Positions 49,444-59,065 are shown, counted from the first letter of the stretch. The stretch: DNA of 64,000 bases from an uncultured Anaeromassilibacillus sp. (GCA_930987725.1 CAKNKY010000002.1:1-64000), one strand, 5' to 3'. Numbers and translations are program-made. The notes: generated by a model from the sequence alone, not told the origin.

Positions 49444-50277
49444 TCAGGAAATGGTTGCGACGGCCACCGGCGAGGGCGCGCCGTTGATGTAGAACCCGCA
49501 GCCGTCTCCCACTTTCCCGACTGCGTGGACTTTGAAGAAATAGCGGTTGCCAAAGTTTCCCGCATAGCTGACTGTGAAGCTGGGAGAGCCTGCGGCAAAC
49601 GACGGCCTGCTTTGGGCTGTCAGCTGGAACTGATAGGTTGCGCCCTGCTTCACGGAGAAGGGCGCGGTGGTGTCGCAGATGACTTTATCGCTTGATGTTT
49701 CAGACTGAAAATCACGAAGCCGGGAAGAAAAATCATAGTCGTCATATCCCGGTATCCAATGGAATGTGTCAAGATATGTTTCATTATAATAAGAAATGTA
49801 TTCGGGAGAAGTGTCGCTGCTTCTGAAATTAGCCCAGGAAAGAAAAGCAGTAGAATGGAACCCTTCATGAATTGATTCATACTTCCAGTAATAACTATAG
49901 TAACCTCCTTTTATTTTCTTCCCCGGAAAACATTGTTCGGCAATTTTAGCAACGTTTCTCTGCACATCGGCCAGAATTTCAATCGTTTCCTGCTTTTCCG
50001 CATCGGAGTAGGAGATGGAATCTTCAATCTTATATGGCTCAACGCCAAACCAATCTGCCTCAATGTCATAATCATATGGCATTCTATTAGAATCGTTCTG
50101 AGAAACAGAAAAAGTCAGTTCCTCCACTCCCATAGGCGTATCAACTGATCCATAGGTAGCATTCAGATACCGTTCCAATTCTTCGGCGCTGGTGATCCCG
50201 TTTCCCTGCGCAAAAGCGGCTGTGGGAAACGTAAACAACAGCGCAAGGGTTAAAAGGGCTGAAAAAAGTCGTTTCAC
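49444..50277 (-). CDS. Exported protein of unknown function
   Basis: 277 residues with a clear Sec signal peptide (MKRLFSALLTLALLF..., cleavage after AFA about residue 23). The mature part has a Tyr-rich stretch (GGYYSYYWKYES) and a C-terminal all-beta region (TYQFQLTAQSRPSF, SFTVSYAGNFGNRYFFKV) that could be a carbohydrate- or protein-binding sandwich. I do not recognise the family. Base composition is more AT-rich than average. It is the last gene of a minus-strand group of surface proteins. Confidence 0.75.
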   Translation of the reverse strand: MKRLFSALLTLALLFTFPTAAFAQGNGITSAEELERYLNATYGSVDTPMGVEELTFSVSQNDSNRMPYDYDIEADWFGVEPYKIEDSISYSDAEKQETIEILADVQRNVAKIAEQCFPGKKIKGGYYSYYWKYESIHEGFHSTAFLSWANFRSSDTSPEYISYYNETYLDTFHWIPGYDDYDFSSRLRDFQSETSSDKVICDTTAPFSVKQGATYQFQLTAQSRPSFAAGSPSFTVSYAGNFGNRYFFKVHAVGKVGDGCGFYINGAPSPVAVATIS

Positions 50278-50325
50278 AAAAATTCCTTCCTTCTAAAATA
50301 TGTTATATGTTGTCTTTTCCTGATT

Positions 50326-51120
50326 TCAGGAAAGGCTTTGCTGAAATGCTGCAAACGCTTCCGTTTCCTGTTCAATCCAATCCTGCGCTTCTAAAACCAA
50401 ATCCAGACCGGCGCTCATTTTCTGCTGGACATCGTTTGCGGCGTTGGAAAAGGCGTCGGCATTTTGGGTGATGCAGGCACTGTAAACCCTTCGCGCATTT
50501 TGAACTACATCGGCCCGGTTTTCTTCCAGCTCGGAAACGCCGTCGTTTTCCAGACCATACGGTGCATAGGTGATCGCTTCCATTGCTTTAATCGCGTTGG
50601 CCAGCGTGTCGGTGTATCCGGTTAAAAAGGCTGTGCGCATGGAATCGATAAACAGGTTGATCTGGTTCATGTATTCTTCCATCTCCGGCGAGAGCACCGC
50701 GTCGATAAACGGTTCGTAAGGGGCAAATTTTTCCATCTGCAAATAAAGATCCAGGCTGCTTTCTGTCCCGCCGGGCTGTTCGAGGCCTGCCGCGTTTTTT
50801 AGATTTTGAAGGGCTTTGCCCTTCGCCAGCAGATCGCTGTCCAGATAGTTTTCTTCCGTAATGCCCAGCAGGAAGCTTTTTTCTTCCATGGAGATCTGCG
50901 CCTGCAGGGAAGGCAGAAGCTTTTCTCTGACGTCCGGATCAAGGGCCTGGATCAAAGAAACGGCTTCGTCATAGCCGCCAGCTTCTATGCTGGAAACGAT
51001 GGCTTGTTTCGTTTCCTCCAGCTTCTGATTTTGCAGAAAGAAAAAGGTGAAAACGCCCGCCCCGATCACCAGCAGGGCGGCAAGGGGAATGATAATGCGT
51101 TTCACGGGAAAGCGTTTCAT
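50326..51120 (-). CDS. Membrane-anchored protein of unknown function
   Basis: 264 residues. One N-terminal helix (IIIPLAALLVIGAGVFTFFFL) is followed by a wholly helical, Gln/Glu-rich extracellular part, which suggests a coiled or helical-repeat scaffold. There is no lipobox. It sits between the Ltp-repeat protein and an exported protein, and may work with them. The start is ATG 51120 behind AAGGAGG; the ORF-track extension is upstream leader. Confidence 0.75.
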   Translation of the reverse strand: MKRFPVKRIIIPLAALLVIGAGVFTFFFLQNQKLEETKQAIVSSIEAGGYDEAVSLIQALDPDVREKLLPSLQAQISMEEKSFLLGITEENYLDSDLLAKGKALQNLKNAAGLEQPGGTESSLDLYLQMEKFAPYEPFIDAVLSPEMEEYMNQINLFIDSMRTAFLTGYTDTLANAIKAMEAITYAPYGLENDGVSELEENRADVVQNARRVYSACITQNADAFSNAANDVQQKMSAGLDLVLEAQDWIEQETEAFAAFQQSLS

Positions 51121-51270
51121 GGTGTAAATTCCTCCTTGTACCGGCGGTTTGTTTTTTATATCCCGAACTTTGATCCCTTTTTTCCTCATTTCAGGCAGCA
51201 AAGAACATCTTCCGCGTATAGGGATTTACATTTGTAAGAACCATAGAATCTTCTTCTTTCCTGCCGGAAT

Positions 51271-53067
51271 TCAATACCCGTTTTGTTCCACGCCGTAGAT
51301 GGACTGCGAATAGGTAAAGCCTTCATATTCCAGCTGTTCGATCAGGCCCTGCCGCGAAAAAGACATGGTGCTCAGATATTGGCGCGCTGCAAGAACGGCC
51401 TGTTCGTCCCAATCGGCGCCGCAGTGGTCCAGCGCGTACTGTATCTCGCCGGAACTGAAACCTTCATATTCTAATTGTTCGCCTAATCCTTCACGGGAAA
51501 ACCCGCCGACGTAAGTTAAGTATTCCAGAGCCTTTTGCAAGGCGTTTTCTTCTCCCAGCGTTGCGGTATCCGTATAAACGGGAGTATTGTCAACCGGTTC
51601 GCTTTCCGGTCCTTCTTCCGGTTTTTTCTCCTGTCCCATCTGAATATCGTTTACAATCGCAATTTTCAAAAAAGCGGCGGGAACGGTTTCACCCTGGACG
51701 GACGCTGTTTCAGCGCCATAGCATACCATTTGCACAGCGAGCCCCGGGCTTTCCTGCACGGCGTTGTAAAAATCAGAACTGGAATCCCATTCGCAGAAAA
51801 TATACCAGTCGGATCCGGATTCTGCCTCCACCTTGACGCAGAAATAGCGGTCGGAATAGTTCCCAGGCACTTCGGGTTCGCTACTTGTCTCCAGCGCCGC
51901 GCTCCCTTCCAGGCTGAACTGCATATATTCAGGATTTTCCCCTTCCTGAAGAAGGTCTTCAATCTCCGTATAGGTAAAGCGGATGTTGTCCCGTTCCAAA
52001 ATGGTTTGAAAATCGGCGGCTGTGCCGTTTCGCGATGTCCGCCGGTAAATTTGCCCGTTTGATTCCAGGCAGAAACCCTTTTTCTGCACAATGAATTTTT
52101 GATCGCCAATGTAGAAAATCCCGCGGGAGGGCGTATAACCGATCTGCACGTCCCCCTGCGCTGTGTCCCTGGCGACGCCGTAATCGAGGATCAGTTGGCC
52201 GTCTGTTCCGCCGCCCTCCGGCGTCCAGACACCGCTGATGCTGGCGGCCATCTGCTCGGCGCTGTCGTAGATCATGCGGGAGGACAGGATGGAGCGGTTG
52301 ATCCCGGTGGCAATGGAGAAGGCGGCGATCAGCACGAGGACCACAAGCCCTGCCGTTATTATTCTCCGCCTGCTTTTCTTTTTCCGCTTTTCCTCCTGGG
52401 CGCGCATCTCTTCATTCTGGATCCGTTCCTTTTCTTCCATCCAGCGCTGGTGTTCCACCTCTTTTTTCTGTTTTTCGTGAGCCAGGCGTATGATTTGTTC
52501 CAGGCTGGAAAAATTTTGAAGCCTGCTGCGGTGTATCCTGCACCGCACGCAGTTTTCCTGCTCTGGTTCGTTCCATCTGCCGCAAATGCATACCCAGCCA
52601 TCCTCCTGCGGCTCATAAAGGCAGACGGCGGATTTCTCTATCTCCTGCAAATACTGAAGGGCCAGACCTTCCTCCCCGCCCCTGCTTAACTGGGAAATTT
52701 GATAGGGATGCGGCAGCGCTTCGTTGTGAAAATGGATGCTGCCGTCCGCAAAAGCGGTCTTTTCCTCCTGTAAAAAGAGAGTGCGTATTTCTGCACCCAA
52801 CAAGGGAAAAGTAAAGTCAGGACTCTGTACGCCAGGCGAAATATTCAAATCCTGCAGCAAAACAGTAAATGTAGAAGAACCGTTGATCAGCACACGTTCC
52901 CCAAAGATGTTTGTTCCATATCCACGCAGCCTGGCTGCCCGCAGGGTTTTATCGGCTACATTTCGAAACTGCACATGCCCAAACGATTGCCCGTTTTTGA
53001 CCTCCACCTGACAGAGGATTTCTTCCAGCATGGCATTCTGATCGACTGCTTTCTGTACAGTTTGCAT
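51271..53067 (-). CDS. Membrane protein with zinc-ribbon-like head and C-terminal Ltp repeats
   Basis: 598 residues. A cytoplasmic part of about 235 residues contains a four-cysteine ribbon (CICGRWNEPEQENCVRC) and a charged coiled coil (EEKERIQNEEMRAQEEKRKKK). One helix (IITAGLVVLVLIAAFSIA) crosses the membrane. The outer part ends in two Ltp-type repeats: ALEYLTYVGGFSREGLGEQL and AARQYLSTMSFSRQGLIEQL, each followed by EYEGF. Ltp domains are known from host-surface lipoproteins that block phage DNA entry (superinfection exclusion), but they also occur in other surface proteins, so defence is only a possibility. The start is ATG 53067 behind GAGGAGGG. Confidence 0.85.
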   Translation of the reverse strand: MQTVQKAVDQNAMLEEILCQVEVKNGQSFGHVQFRNVADKTLRAARLRGYGTNIFGERVLINGSSTFTVLLQDLNISPGVQSPDFTFPLLGAEIRTLFLQEEKTAFADGSIHFHNEALPHPYQISQLSRGGEEGLALQYLQEIEKSAVCLYEPQEDGWVCICGRWNEPEQENCVRCRIHRSRLQNFSSLEQIIRLAHEKQKKEVEHQRWMEEKERIQNEEMRAQEEKRKKKSRRRIITAGLVVLVLIAAFSIATGINRSILSSRMIYDSAEQMAASISGVWTPEGGGTDGQLILDYGVARDTAQGDVQIGYTPSRGIFYIGDQKFIVQKKGFCLESNGQIYRRTSRNGTAADFQTILERDNIRFTYTEIEDLLQEGENPEYMQFSLEGSAALETSSEPEVPGNYSDRYFCVKVEAESGSDWYIFCEWDSSSDFYNAVQESPGLAVQMVCYGAETASVQGETVPAAFLKIAIVNDIQMGQEKKPEEGPESEPVDNTPVYTDTATLGEENALQKALEYLTYVGGFSREGLGEQLEYEGFSSGEIQYALDHCGADWDEQAVLAARQYLSTMSFSRQGLIEQLEYEGFTYSQSIYGVEQNGY

Positions 53068-53213
53068 GTATATTCCCTCCTCACTGTGTTCCGGGGCGGC
53101 CCGGTGTGAAAAAGTCCGTTTCATTTTCGGGGGTCAGGTGCGCCGGTTCGGCACACATCTCCCTTTTTCGCCGGCCGGGCGCCGGTTCAGAAATCTGCAG
53201 CTGAAAGCGTGTG

Positions 53214-53612
53214 TTATAACGCAGGAGTTCCGCCGCCATCGTTTTGTTCAGGCTGATCGAAGGAGACGGTGACGCTGTAGGCGGACGGGGCCGGCTGTTC
53301 CTCGCGCGCAGGCGCACAGCCGCACGGTGAAGAGGCTTTCGGCGTGCGCACGAACAGAATGGTTCCCGTGCAAAGCAGGACAACAGCTCCCAGCGCGGCT
53401 GCCGAACCGATGGTGGAATATCCTGTGAAATAGGTGCCGTTGATGATGTAGTTGTAGGCGTCTCCGCCTACATAAGCGTACTGGTTGAGGGAGGGGTACG
53501 ATTCACTGCGGTAGTAGTCGTTTTTCAGGGCAAACCCCTTCGCGAAAGACAGACAGGACAGAACAATCAGGACGGCAGAGAGAATCCAGAACCCCACGGC
53601 AGCTTTTTTCAT
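53214..53612 (-). CDS. Small two-helix membrane protein
   Basis: 132 residues with helices at about 5-27 and 68-90 and an exposed loop containing YAYVGGDAYNYIINGTYF. This loop motif recurs in small membrane proteins of Clostridia whose role is unknown. The C-terminal tail is Cys/Pro-rich and acidic. It may share a transcript with the Ltp-repeat protein that follows it. The start is ATG 53612 with AAGGTGG upstream. Confidence 0.75.
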   Translation of the reverse strand: MKKAAVGFWILSAVLIVLSCLSFAKGFALKNDYYRSESYPSLNQYAYVGGDAYNYIINGTYFTGYSTIGSAAALGAVVLLCTGTILFVRTPKASSPCGCAPAREEQPAPSAYSVTVSFDQPEQNDGGGTPAL

Positions 53613-53757
53613 TTTAAAAGAACACCACCTTTTCTTGTTTTTTCTAGTATAGCAGATCCAAATACAAGATTCAACTATTAGTTGTTTTAATTAAACCTAA
53701 AGTTTTTTGTAATCATGTAAGATGAATATAAATCAGGGCGCGAAGGAGGGGAGTGCA

Positions 53758-54129
53758 GTGGAACATCCAAACGAAAAGCTCGGGGAGAAAATCCGGATGT
53801 ATCGGACGGCCATCAATCTGACGCAGGCCGAATTCGCGCGCAGGCTTGGCGTGACCGGCGCTTCCGTCTCCGCCTATGAAAACGGCATCCGCAGCCCTTC
53901 TTTCGATGTTTTGCTCAAGATTTCCACCATTTTGGGGATTTCCACGGATGAACTTTTGGGGCGAAAAAAAGAGACGGTGCAGATGCTCGATGTGTCCGGC
54001 CTGAACGAGCAGCAGCTTTCCTCCCTCCGGCAGATGGTTGCCTTTTTCCGGAAGTACAACAAGATGTATGAAGCCCTTTCCAGTGAGCCGGGAAGCAAAA
54101 ACGTGCTCAACTCTCTGTTGAACGAATAG
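53758..54129 (+). CDS. XRE-family regulator
   Basis: 123 residues with a Cro/C1 helix-turn-helix (LTQAEFARRLGVTGASVSAYEN, about 24-45) and a helical C-terminal dimerisation region (LNEQQLSSLRQMVAFFRKYN). The start is GTG 53758 behind GAAGGAGGGG; the ATG at 53722 has no ribosome site. It is divergent from the small membrane-protein gene across an AT-rich gap, so it could regulate the surface-protein group on the minus strand. Confidence 0.88.
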   Translation: MEHPNEKLGEKIRMYRTAINLTQAEFARRLGVTGASVSAYENGIRSPSFDVLLKISTILGISTDELLGRKKETVQMLDVSGLNEQQLSSLRQMVAFFRKYNKMYEALSSEPGSKNVLNSLLNE

Positions 54130-54187
54130 CTGATATTTCAATATGAGCTTTTTCTGTGACGCGCTTGTGATGCACCGGCTTTCGGGC

Positions 54188-54240
54188 GCGCAAAAAGCCG
54201 CCCTCTCCCGGTTCCCCGGGAGGAGGCGGCCTGCTTTTGT
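54188..54240. terminator. Bidirectional terminator between the XRE and SPFH genes
   Basis: A long stem built on AAAGCCGCC...GGCGGCCT with an inner CTCCCGG/CCGGGAG part carries A/T runs on both sides, between two convergent genes. Confidence 0.8.
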
Positions 54241-54282
54241 GCCGGGAGGATAACCGCGCCCGAAACGGGCGGGGGTCCCGCG

Positions 54283-55119
54283 TTATTCCGCGGCGGCGGC
54301 AGACTGGGCGCTTTCCAGAATGGAATCCATGCTGAACAGCGCCTGCCCGTCGGAGACGACGGTGGGCAGCTTGCCGTCCCACTTGTCAATGAATTCCATC
54401 ATGATCATCTCGTCCGTCAGCTCCTGCGATTTCAGGCGGTAGCTTTCGGCTTCGGCCTGCGCCTGGGTGATCGCCTGCTCGGCCTCCACCTTCACGCGCG
54501 CCAGGTCCTGCTCCGCCTTCAGGGCGTTCTGCTGGGCCGTCTGTTTGGCTTCGATGGCGGCGTTGAACTCTTCGGAAAACTGGAAATCCACAATGTTCAC
54601 GCTCTCGGTGGAAAAGCCGTAAGGCACGAGCTTTTCGCTGATGTTCTGCTGCATCTCGTTGCCCACCGTCTGGCGCATGGTGATGAGCTCTTCGGCTGTG
54701 TACTGGGCCATCACCGATTTCACGGCCTCCTGGATGGCCGGGATGACGACGACGTTCTCATAGTTCACGCCAATGTTCTGATACACGTTGGCGGCGCTCT
54801 GGCTGTCGATGCGGTAGTTGAGGGCCACGGTGCTGTTCACCGTCTGCAGATCCTGCGACGCGCTGTTCGACGTGACCTCCGCCTTCATCACCTGGTTGTT
54901 GATGTCCACCACGCGCGTCACAAAGGGCAGCACTACGTGCAGGCCCTCGCTGAGCACCTGCTGGTCCACGGCGCCGAAGCGCGTGACAACGCCGGTGTGG
55001 CCTGCCGGCACGGCGTGCAGCGAGTTGGCGCCCACAAACACGAGGGCGGCGGCGAGCACGATGCCCACCACGGCGCGGCGCACGGTTTTGCCGTTCGGCA
55101 TGGGAAAATTGTTGTTCAT
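54283..55119 (-). CDS. SPFH/prohibitin-family membrane protein
   Basis: 278 residues. One N-terminal helix (VVGIVLAAALVFVGANSLH) leads to a Band-7 domain starting VPAGHTGVVTRFGAVDQQVLSEGLHVVLP, then a long coiled coil rich in Ala/Gln/Glu (EAKQTAQQNALKAEQDLARV). Such proteins form large membrane-microdomain rings and often modulate proteases or fluidity. No FtsH or NfeD gene is adjacent. The start is ATG 55119 behind GAGAGGAAG. Confidence 0.92.
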   Translation of the reverse strand: MNNNFPMPNGKTVRRAVVGIVLAAALVFVGANSLHAVPAGHTGVVTRFGAVDQQVLSEGLHVVLPFVTRVVDINNQVMKAEVTSNSASQDLQTVNSTVALNYRIDSQSAANVYQNIGVNYENVVVIPAIQEAVKSVMAQYTAEELITMRQTVGNEMQQNISEKLVPYGFSTESVNIVDFQFSEEFNAAIEAKQTAQQNALKAEQDLARVKVEAEQAITQAQAEAESYRLKSQELTDEMIMMEFIDKWDGKLPTVVSDGQALFSMDSILESAQSAAAAE

Positions 55120-55225
55120 GTGTTTCTTCCTCTCCATTCGTCAGATATCCCGCGAGGGGGTATGGCACCTCCCCTTCCGGCCGCATGCGCTTTTCCTTAA
55201 GGTCCGTGAATGGGGTGATGAGATG

Positions 55226-55254
55226 ATCATACCGGAAAGCGGCGGAAAACACAA
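55226..55254 (-). promoter_or_regulatory. Promoter of the SPFH gene
   Basis: TTGTGT, 17 bp, TATGAT on the minus strand. Confidence 0.6.
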
Positions 55255-55374
55255 CGGCGCTTTTGGGCCGTTTCCGGCTGTTTCAGCCTTTTTTGGCAGG
55301 CGGCGGCGCGTGGCCTTCCCCGCTTGCAGGGGGGAGAGCCCCCGCCTGCCCGCGCGCGCTCCCCGCCGCCGCGC

Positions 55375-55403
55375 TTGTATTCCCCGCCCGTTCGTTTTAT
55401 AAT
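55375..55403 (+). promoter_or_regulatory. Promoter of the hem operon
   Basis: TTGTAT, 17 bp, perfect TATAAT, about 60 bp before the hemA start. Confidence 0.75.
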
Positions 55404-55467
55404 AGAGGGAGTTTTTTGATTGGCAGCCGCCGTCGCCCCGCCGGGGCGGGAAGGAGGAAAGGCGGAC

Positions 55468-56700
55468 ATGCAGTTTTTTGCCTGCGGCGTGAGCTTCCGT
55501 GAGACGCCGCTTGCTTTGCGCGCCAGGGCTTCGTTCACCGATACACAAAAGCTGGAGGCGATCGATCGGCTGGCCGCCGCCGGCGCAGCCCAGGCGGCCG
55601 TGCTCTCCACCTGCAACCGGAGCGAGATCTATCTCTTCGCCGGGGAGGGGGAGGAGGCGGCGCGCGCCCTGTTTCTCGAGCGGGAACCGGCGCTCGCGCC
55701 CACGCTCTTCAGCCTGCGCGGCCGGGAGGCCGTCGCCCACCTGTTCGAGGTGGCCGCGGGCCTCGACTCCCTCGTGCTGGGGGAGGACCAGATCCTCGGC
55801 CAGGTGCAGGAAGCGCTGGCCTGCGCGCGCGGCGCCGGTTCGGCCGGGAAGGAGCTCACGCGCGTGTTTCTCTCCGCCGTCACAGCGGCCAAGCAGGTGA
55901 AAACCTCGCTGCACATCAGCGAAAACCCGCTCTCGCTCTGCTCCATCGGCGTGCGCCGCCTGCAGGCGGCCGGGGCGGTGCAGGATCAGCCCGCGCTCGT
56001 CATCGGCAGCGGGAAGATGGCGCGCCTCGCGCTGCGCTACCTCGCGGACGTCGGCGCCGCCTCGCTCACGGTGTGCAGCCGCAGCATGGACCACGCCCTC
56101 GCGCTGCGCGGGGAGTTCCCCGGCCTGTGTGTGCGGCCGTTCGCGGAGCGGTATGAGGCGGCGCGCGATTGCCGTGTGATCGTCTCGGCCACGTCGGCGC
56201 CGCACACGGTGCTGCGGGAGGGGGAGATGCCCCGGGCGGGTGGCCCCCTGTTCCTGCTCGACCTCGCCGTGCCGCGCGACATCGACCCGGCGATCGGCGA
56301 GCGGCCGGGCGTCGAGCTGTTCGACGTGGATTCCCTGCGGCAGACGGCGGAGGAAAACAGGGAGCACCGCCGCGCGCTCGAAGCGCAGGGCCGCGCCATG
56401 CTCGATCGGGCCGTGGACGAGACGATGGACTGGCTCGCCTCCGTGCGCGTGGACGGCGCGGTGCAGAGCCTGCAGGCGCTTTGCCGCGAGGCGGAGGAGG
56501 ACACCTGCTCCCTGCTCGAGCGGAAGCTGCAGCTCGGCGAGCACGAGAAGCAGATCCTGCGCAAGTTCGTGCACGCGGGCATGCGCCGCCTCGTGCGCCA
56601 GCCCATCCTCACGCTCAAGAGCCTGCGCGGCGAGAGCGAGCAGGAGCAGGCGCTGCGCGCCGTGGAAAAGCTTTACGGCTGGGAGGAGGAAGAATCATGA
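55468..56700 (+). CDS. hemA: Glutamyl-tRNA reductase
   Basis: 410 residues. It reduces glutamyl-tRNA to glutamate-1-semialdehyde, the first committed tetrapyrrole step. The catalytic cysteine is in VLSTCNRSEIY (C49), the substrate loop GLDSLVLGEDQILGQV is at about 100, NADPH binding is VIGSGKMA, and the dimerisation helices follow. The start is ATG 55468 behind GAAGGAGGAAAGG. The end overlaps hemC by 4 bp. With hemL it forms the C5 route to aminolevulinate. Confidence 0.95.
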   Translation: MQFFACGVSFRETPLALRARASFTDTQKLEAIDRLAAAGAAQAAVLSTCNRSEIYLFAGEGEEAARALFLEREPALAPTLFSLRGREAVAHLFEVAAGLDSLVLGEDQILGQVQEALACARGAGSAGKELTRVFLSAVTAAKQVKTSLHISENPLSLCSIGVRRLQAAGAVQDQPALVIGSGKMARLALRYLADVGAASLTVCSRSMDHALALRGEFPGLCVRPFAERYEAARDCRVIVSATSAPHTVLREGEMPRAGGPLFLLDLAVPRDIDPAIGERPGVELFDVDSLRQTAEENREHRRALEAQGRAMLDRAVDETMDWLASVRVDGAVQSLQALCREAEEDTCSLLERKLQLGEHEKQILRKFVHAGMRRLVRQPILTLKSLRGESEQEQALRAVEKLYGWEEEES

Positions 56701-57596
56701 CCATCAGGCTGGGAACGAGGGGGTCCAAGCTCGCCCTCGCGCAGGCGGAGGCCGTGGCGGGCCGCCTGCGGGAAAACGGCTGCGCGTGCGAGCTCGTCAC
56801 CATCCGCACAAGGGGGGACGCGGTGCAGGACCGGCCGCTCTCCGAGCTCGGCGCCGTGGGCGTGTTTGCCGGGGAGATTGAGCGCGCCCTGCTCGAAGGT
56901 TCGATCGATCTCGCGGTGCACAGCCTCAAGGATTTGCCGGGCGAACTGGCGCCCGGCCTGCGCCTCTCGCGCTTCTGGAAGCGGGAGGATCCGCGCGACG
57001 CCCTCGTGCTGCGGCCGGGCGTCAGCCCCGCCGATCTGCCGGAGGACGCCGTCATCGCCACAGGCAGCGCGCGGCGCGCGGCCCAGCTTCTGCTGCTGCG
57101 CCCGCGGCTGCGCGTGGCGGGCGTGCGCGGCAACGTGGACACAAGGCTGCACAAGCTCGACACGGGCGAGGCGGACGGCCTCATCCTGGCGGCGGCCGGG
57201 CTGCGGAGGCTCGGCCTTGAAGGCCGCGTGACGCGGCTTTTCGATCCGCAGCGCGAGATGGTGCCCGCCTGCGGCCAGGGCGCGCTGGCGCTGGAAAGCC
57301 GCGCGTCCGACGCGTCGCTCGCCGCCCTGCTCGCCGGCCTTGCCGATGAGGAGACGGATCGCTGCGTCTCGGCGGAGCGCGCCTTTTTGCAGGCCGCGGG
57401 CGGCGGCTGTCACGCGCCCGCCGGGGCGTATGCCCGGCTGTGCGAAGGGAAACTGGAGCTCACGGCCTTCCTCGGCGGCGAAGCGGGCGGCGGCGTGCGC
57501 CGCACTGTCTGCGGCCCGGCGGAGCAGGGCGAGGCGCTGGCGCGCTGCCTGGCGCAGGAGCTCCGCGTTTCGCTTGCGGAAGGGGGAAGGGCGTAA
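56697..57596 (+). CDS. hemC: Porphobilinogen deaminase (hydroxymethylbilane synthase)
   Basis: 299 residues. It links four porphobilinogens to hydroxymethylbilane. TIRLGTRGSKLALAQAEAV opens the fold, VHSLKDLPGEL carries the catalytic aspartate region, GSARRAAQLL and GVRGNVDTRL bind the growing chain, and the dipyrromethane cofactor attaches to the cysteine in GGGCHAP. The start ATG overlaps the hemA stop (ATGA). Confidence 0.95.
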   Translation: MTIRLGTRGSKLALAQAEAVAGRLRENGCACELVTIRTRGDAVQDRPLSELGAVGVFAGEIERALLEGSIDLAVHSLKDLPGELAPGLRLSRFWKREDPRDALVLRPGVSPADLPEDAVIATGSARRAAQLLLLRPRLRVAGVRGNVDTRLHKLDTGEADGLILAAAGLRRLGLEGRVTRLFDPQREMVPACGQGALALESRASDASLAALLAGLADEETDRCVSAERAFLQAAGGGCHAPAGAYARLCEGKLELTAFLGGEAGGGVRRTVCGPAEQGEALARCLAQELRVSLAEGGRA

Positions 57597-59065
57597 TGGG
57601 CACGGTCTATCTCGTGGGCGCGGGTCCGGGGGATCCCGGCCTTCTCACGCAGCGCGGCCTTTCGCTGCTGCGCCGCGCCGACTGCGTCGTCTATGATTCG
57701 CTGGCCGGGCCGCTCCTTCTGGCGGAGACGAAGCCGGGCTGCGAGCTGATCCACGCCGGCAAACGCGCAGGGCGCCATGCCATGGAGCAGGACGCGATCA
57801 ACCGCCTCCTCGCGGAGAAGGGCCGCCAGGATGCATGCGTGGTGCGGCTCAAGGGCGGCGACAGCTTTGTCTTCGGCCGCGGCGGCGAGGAGGGGCTGTA
57901 CCTGCGCGAGCAGGGCGTCCCGTTTGAAGTGGTGCCGGGCGTGACCTCGGCCATTGCGGGCCCGGCGCGCGCCGGGATCCCCGTGACGCACCGCGGCATG
58001 GCGCGCGGCTTCCGCGTGATGACGGCGCACGACAGCGGCGGCCTCGCCAATCTCGACTTCGATTCCCTGGCGCACACCACGGACACGCTCGTGTTCCTCA
58101 TGGGTCTGGGGCTGCTGGGGGAGATCGCGTCGCGCCTGATCGGCGCCGGCATGGATCCGCAGACGCCCGCCGCCGTAATTGAGAACGCGACGCTGCCGCA
58201 GCAGCGCACGGTGCGTGCGGCGCTGGCCGATCTGGGGCGGTGCGCCCGGGAAGCGCATGTGCGTGCCCCGGCGCTCATCGTGGTGGGGCGGACGGTGTCG
58301 CTGGCCGATCGCCTTGCCCCGCCTGCGCCGCGCGGCCTTGCCGGTGCGCGGATCCTGCTGCCGTGCGTGGGGGAGCTGCCCTCGCGGCTCGGCGAGCGGC
58401 TGCGCGCGCGCGGCGCGGCGGTGGAGGAACTGGCCGTCTGCCGCGTGGAGGAAAAGACCGGCGCGGTGCGGCGGGAAGCCGTCGGTGCGGCGGACGCCGT
58501 GGCCTTCACGAGCCGGCGCGCCGTGCAGCTCTTTTTCGGTGCGCTGTTCGGCCTGGGGCTGGACGCCCGCGCGCTGGCGGGCAGGCGGATCGCCGCCGTC
58601 GGCCCCGGCACACAGGAGGCGCTGCGCGCGTTCGGCCTTCTGGCGGACTGCGTGCCGCCGGTGCACACGGGCGAGGCGCTCGGCGCGCTCCTGCGCGAAA
58701 CACTGCCGCGCGGGGCGCGCGTGCTCTTCCCGCGGGCGGCGGGCGCTTCCGGTGCGCTGCGGCAGGCGCTTGCCGGTTGGGCGCAGGTGGAGGACCCGGT
58801 GCTGTATGAGACGGTGCCCTGCCTGAGCGCGGAGGCAGCCGCGGCCACGCTGGACGGCCGCTCCTTCGACGCGGCCGTGTTCACCTCGGGCTCCGCCGTG
58901 CGGGCGCTGCTCGGCGTGTGGAAGCTGCCGGAGGGCTGCCGTACGCTGGCCATCGGGCCGAAGACGGCCGCCCGGCTCGAAGCGTGCGGCGTGGCGTGCG
59001 CGGAATCGCCGCACGCCGATCTGGAGGGCATTCTGGAAAAACTGGAGGAATGGTTTCATGCATAA
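57596..59065 (+). CDS. cobA-hemD: Uroporphyrinogen-III C-methyltransferase / synthase fusion
   Basis: 489 residues. Residues 1-240 are CobA/SUMT: VGAGPGDPGLLTQRGLSLL, VVRLKGGDSFVFGRGGEE and the SAM-binding VPGVTSAIAGPARAGIPVTHR. Residues 245-489 are HemD: the sparse uroporphyrinogen-III synthase pattern with AVAFTSRRAVQLFF and FTSGSAVRALL. The fusion makes uroporphyrinogen III and methylates it to precorrin-2 for siroheme and B12. This arrangement is common in Clostridia. It starts at ATG overlapping the hemC stop (TAATG). Confidence 0.94.
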   Translation: MGTVYLVGAGPGDPGLLTQRGLSLLRRADCVVYDSLAGPLLLAETKPGCELIHAGKRAGRHAMEQDAINRLLAEKGRQDACVVRLKGGDSFVFGRGGEEGLYLREQGVPFEVVPGVTSAIAGPARAGIPVTHRGMARGFRVMTAHDSGGLANLDFDSLAHTTDTLVFLMGLGLLGEIASRLIGAGMDPQTPAAVIENATLPQQRTVRAALADLGRCAREAHVRAPALIVVGRTVSLADRLAPPAPRGLAGARILLPCVGELPSRLGERLRARGAAVEELAVCRVEEKTGAVRREAVGAADAVAFTSRRAVQLFFGALFGLGLDARALAGRRIAAVGPGTQEALRAFGLLADCVPPVHTGEALGALLRETLPRGARVLFPRAAGASGALRQALAGWAQVEDPVLYETVPCLSAEAAAATLDGRSFDAAVFTSGSAVRALLGVWKLPEGCRTLAIGPKTAARLEACGVACAESPHADLEGILEKLEEWFHA

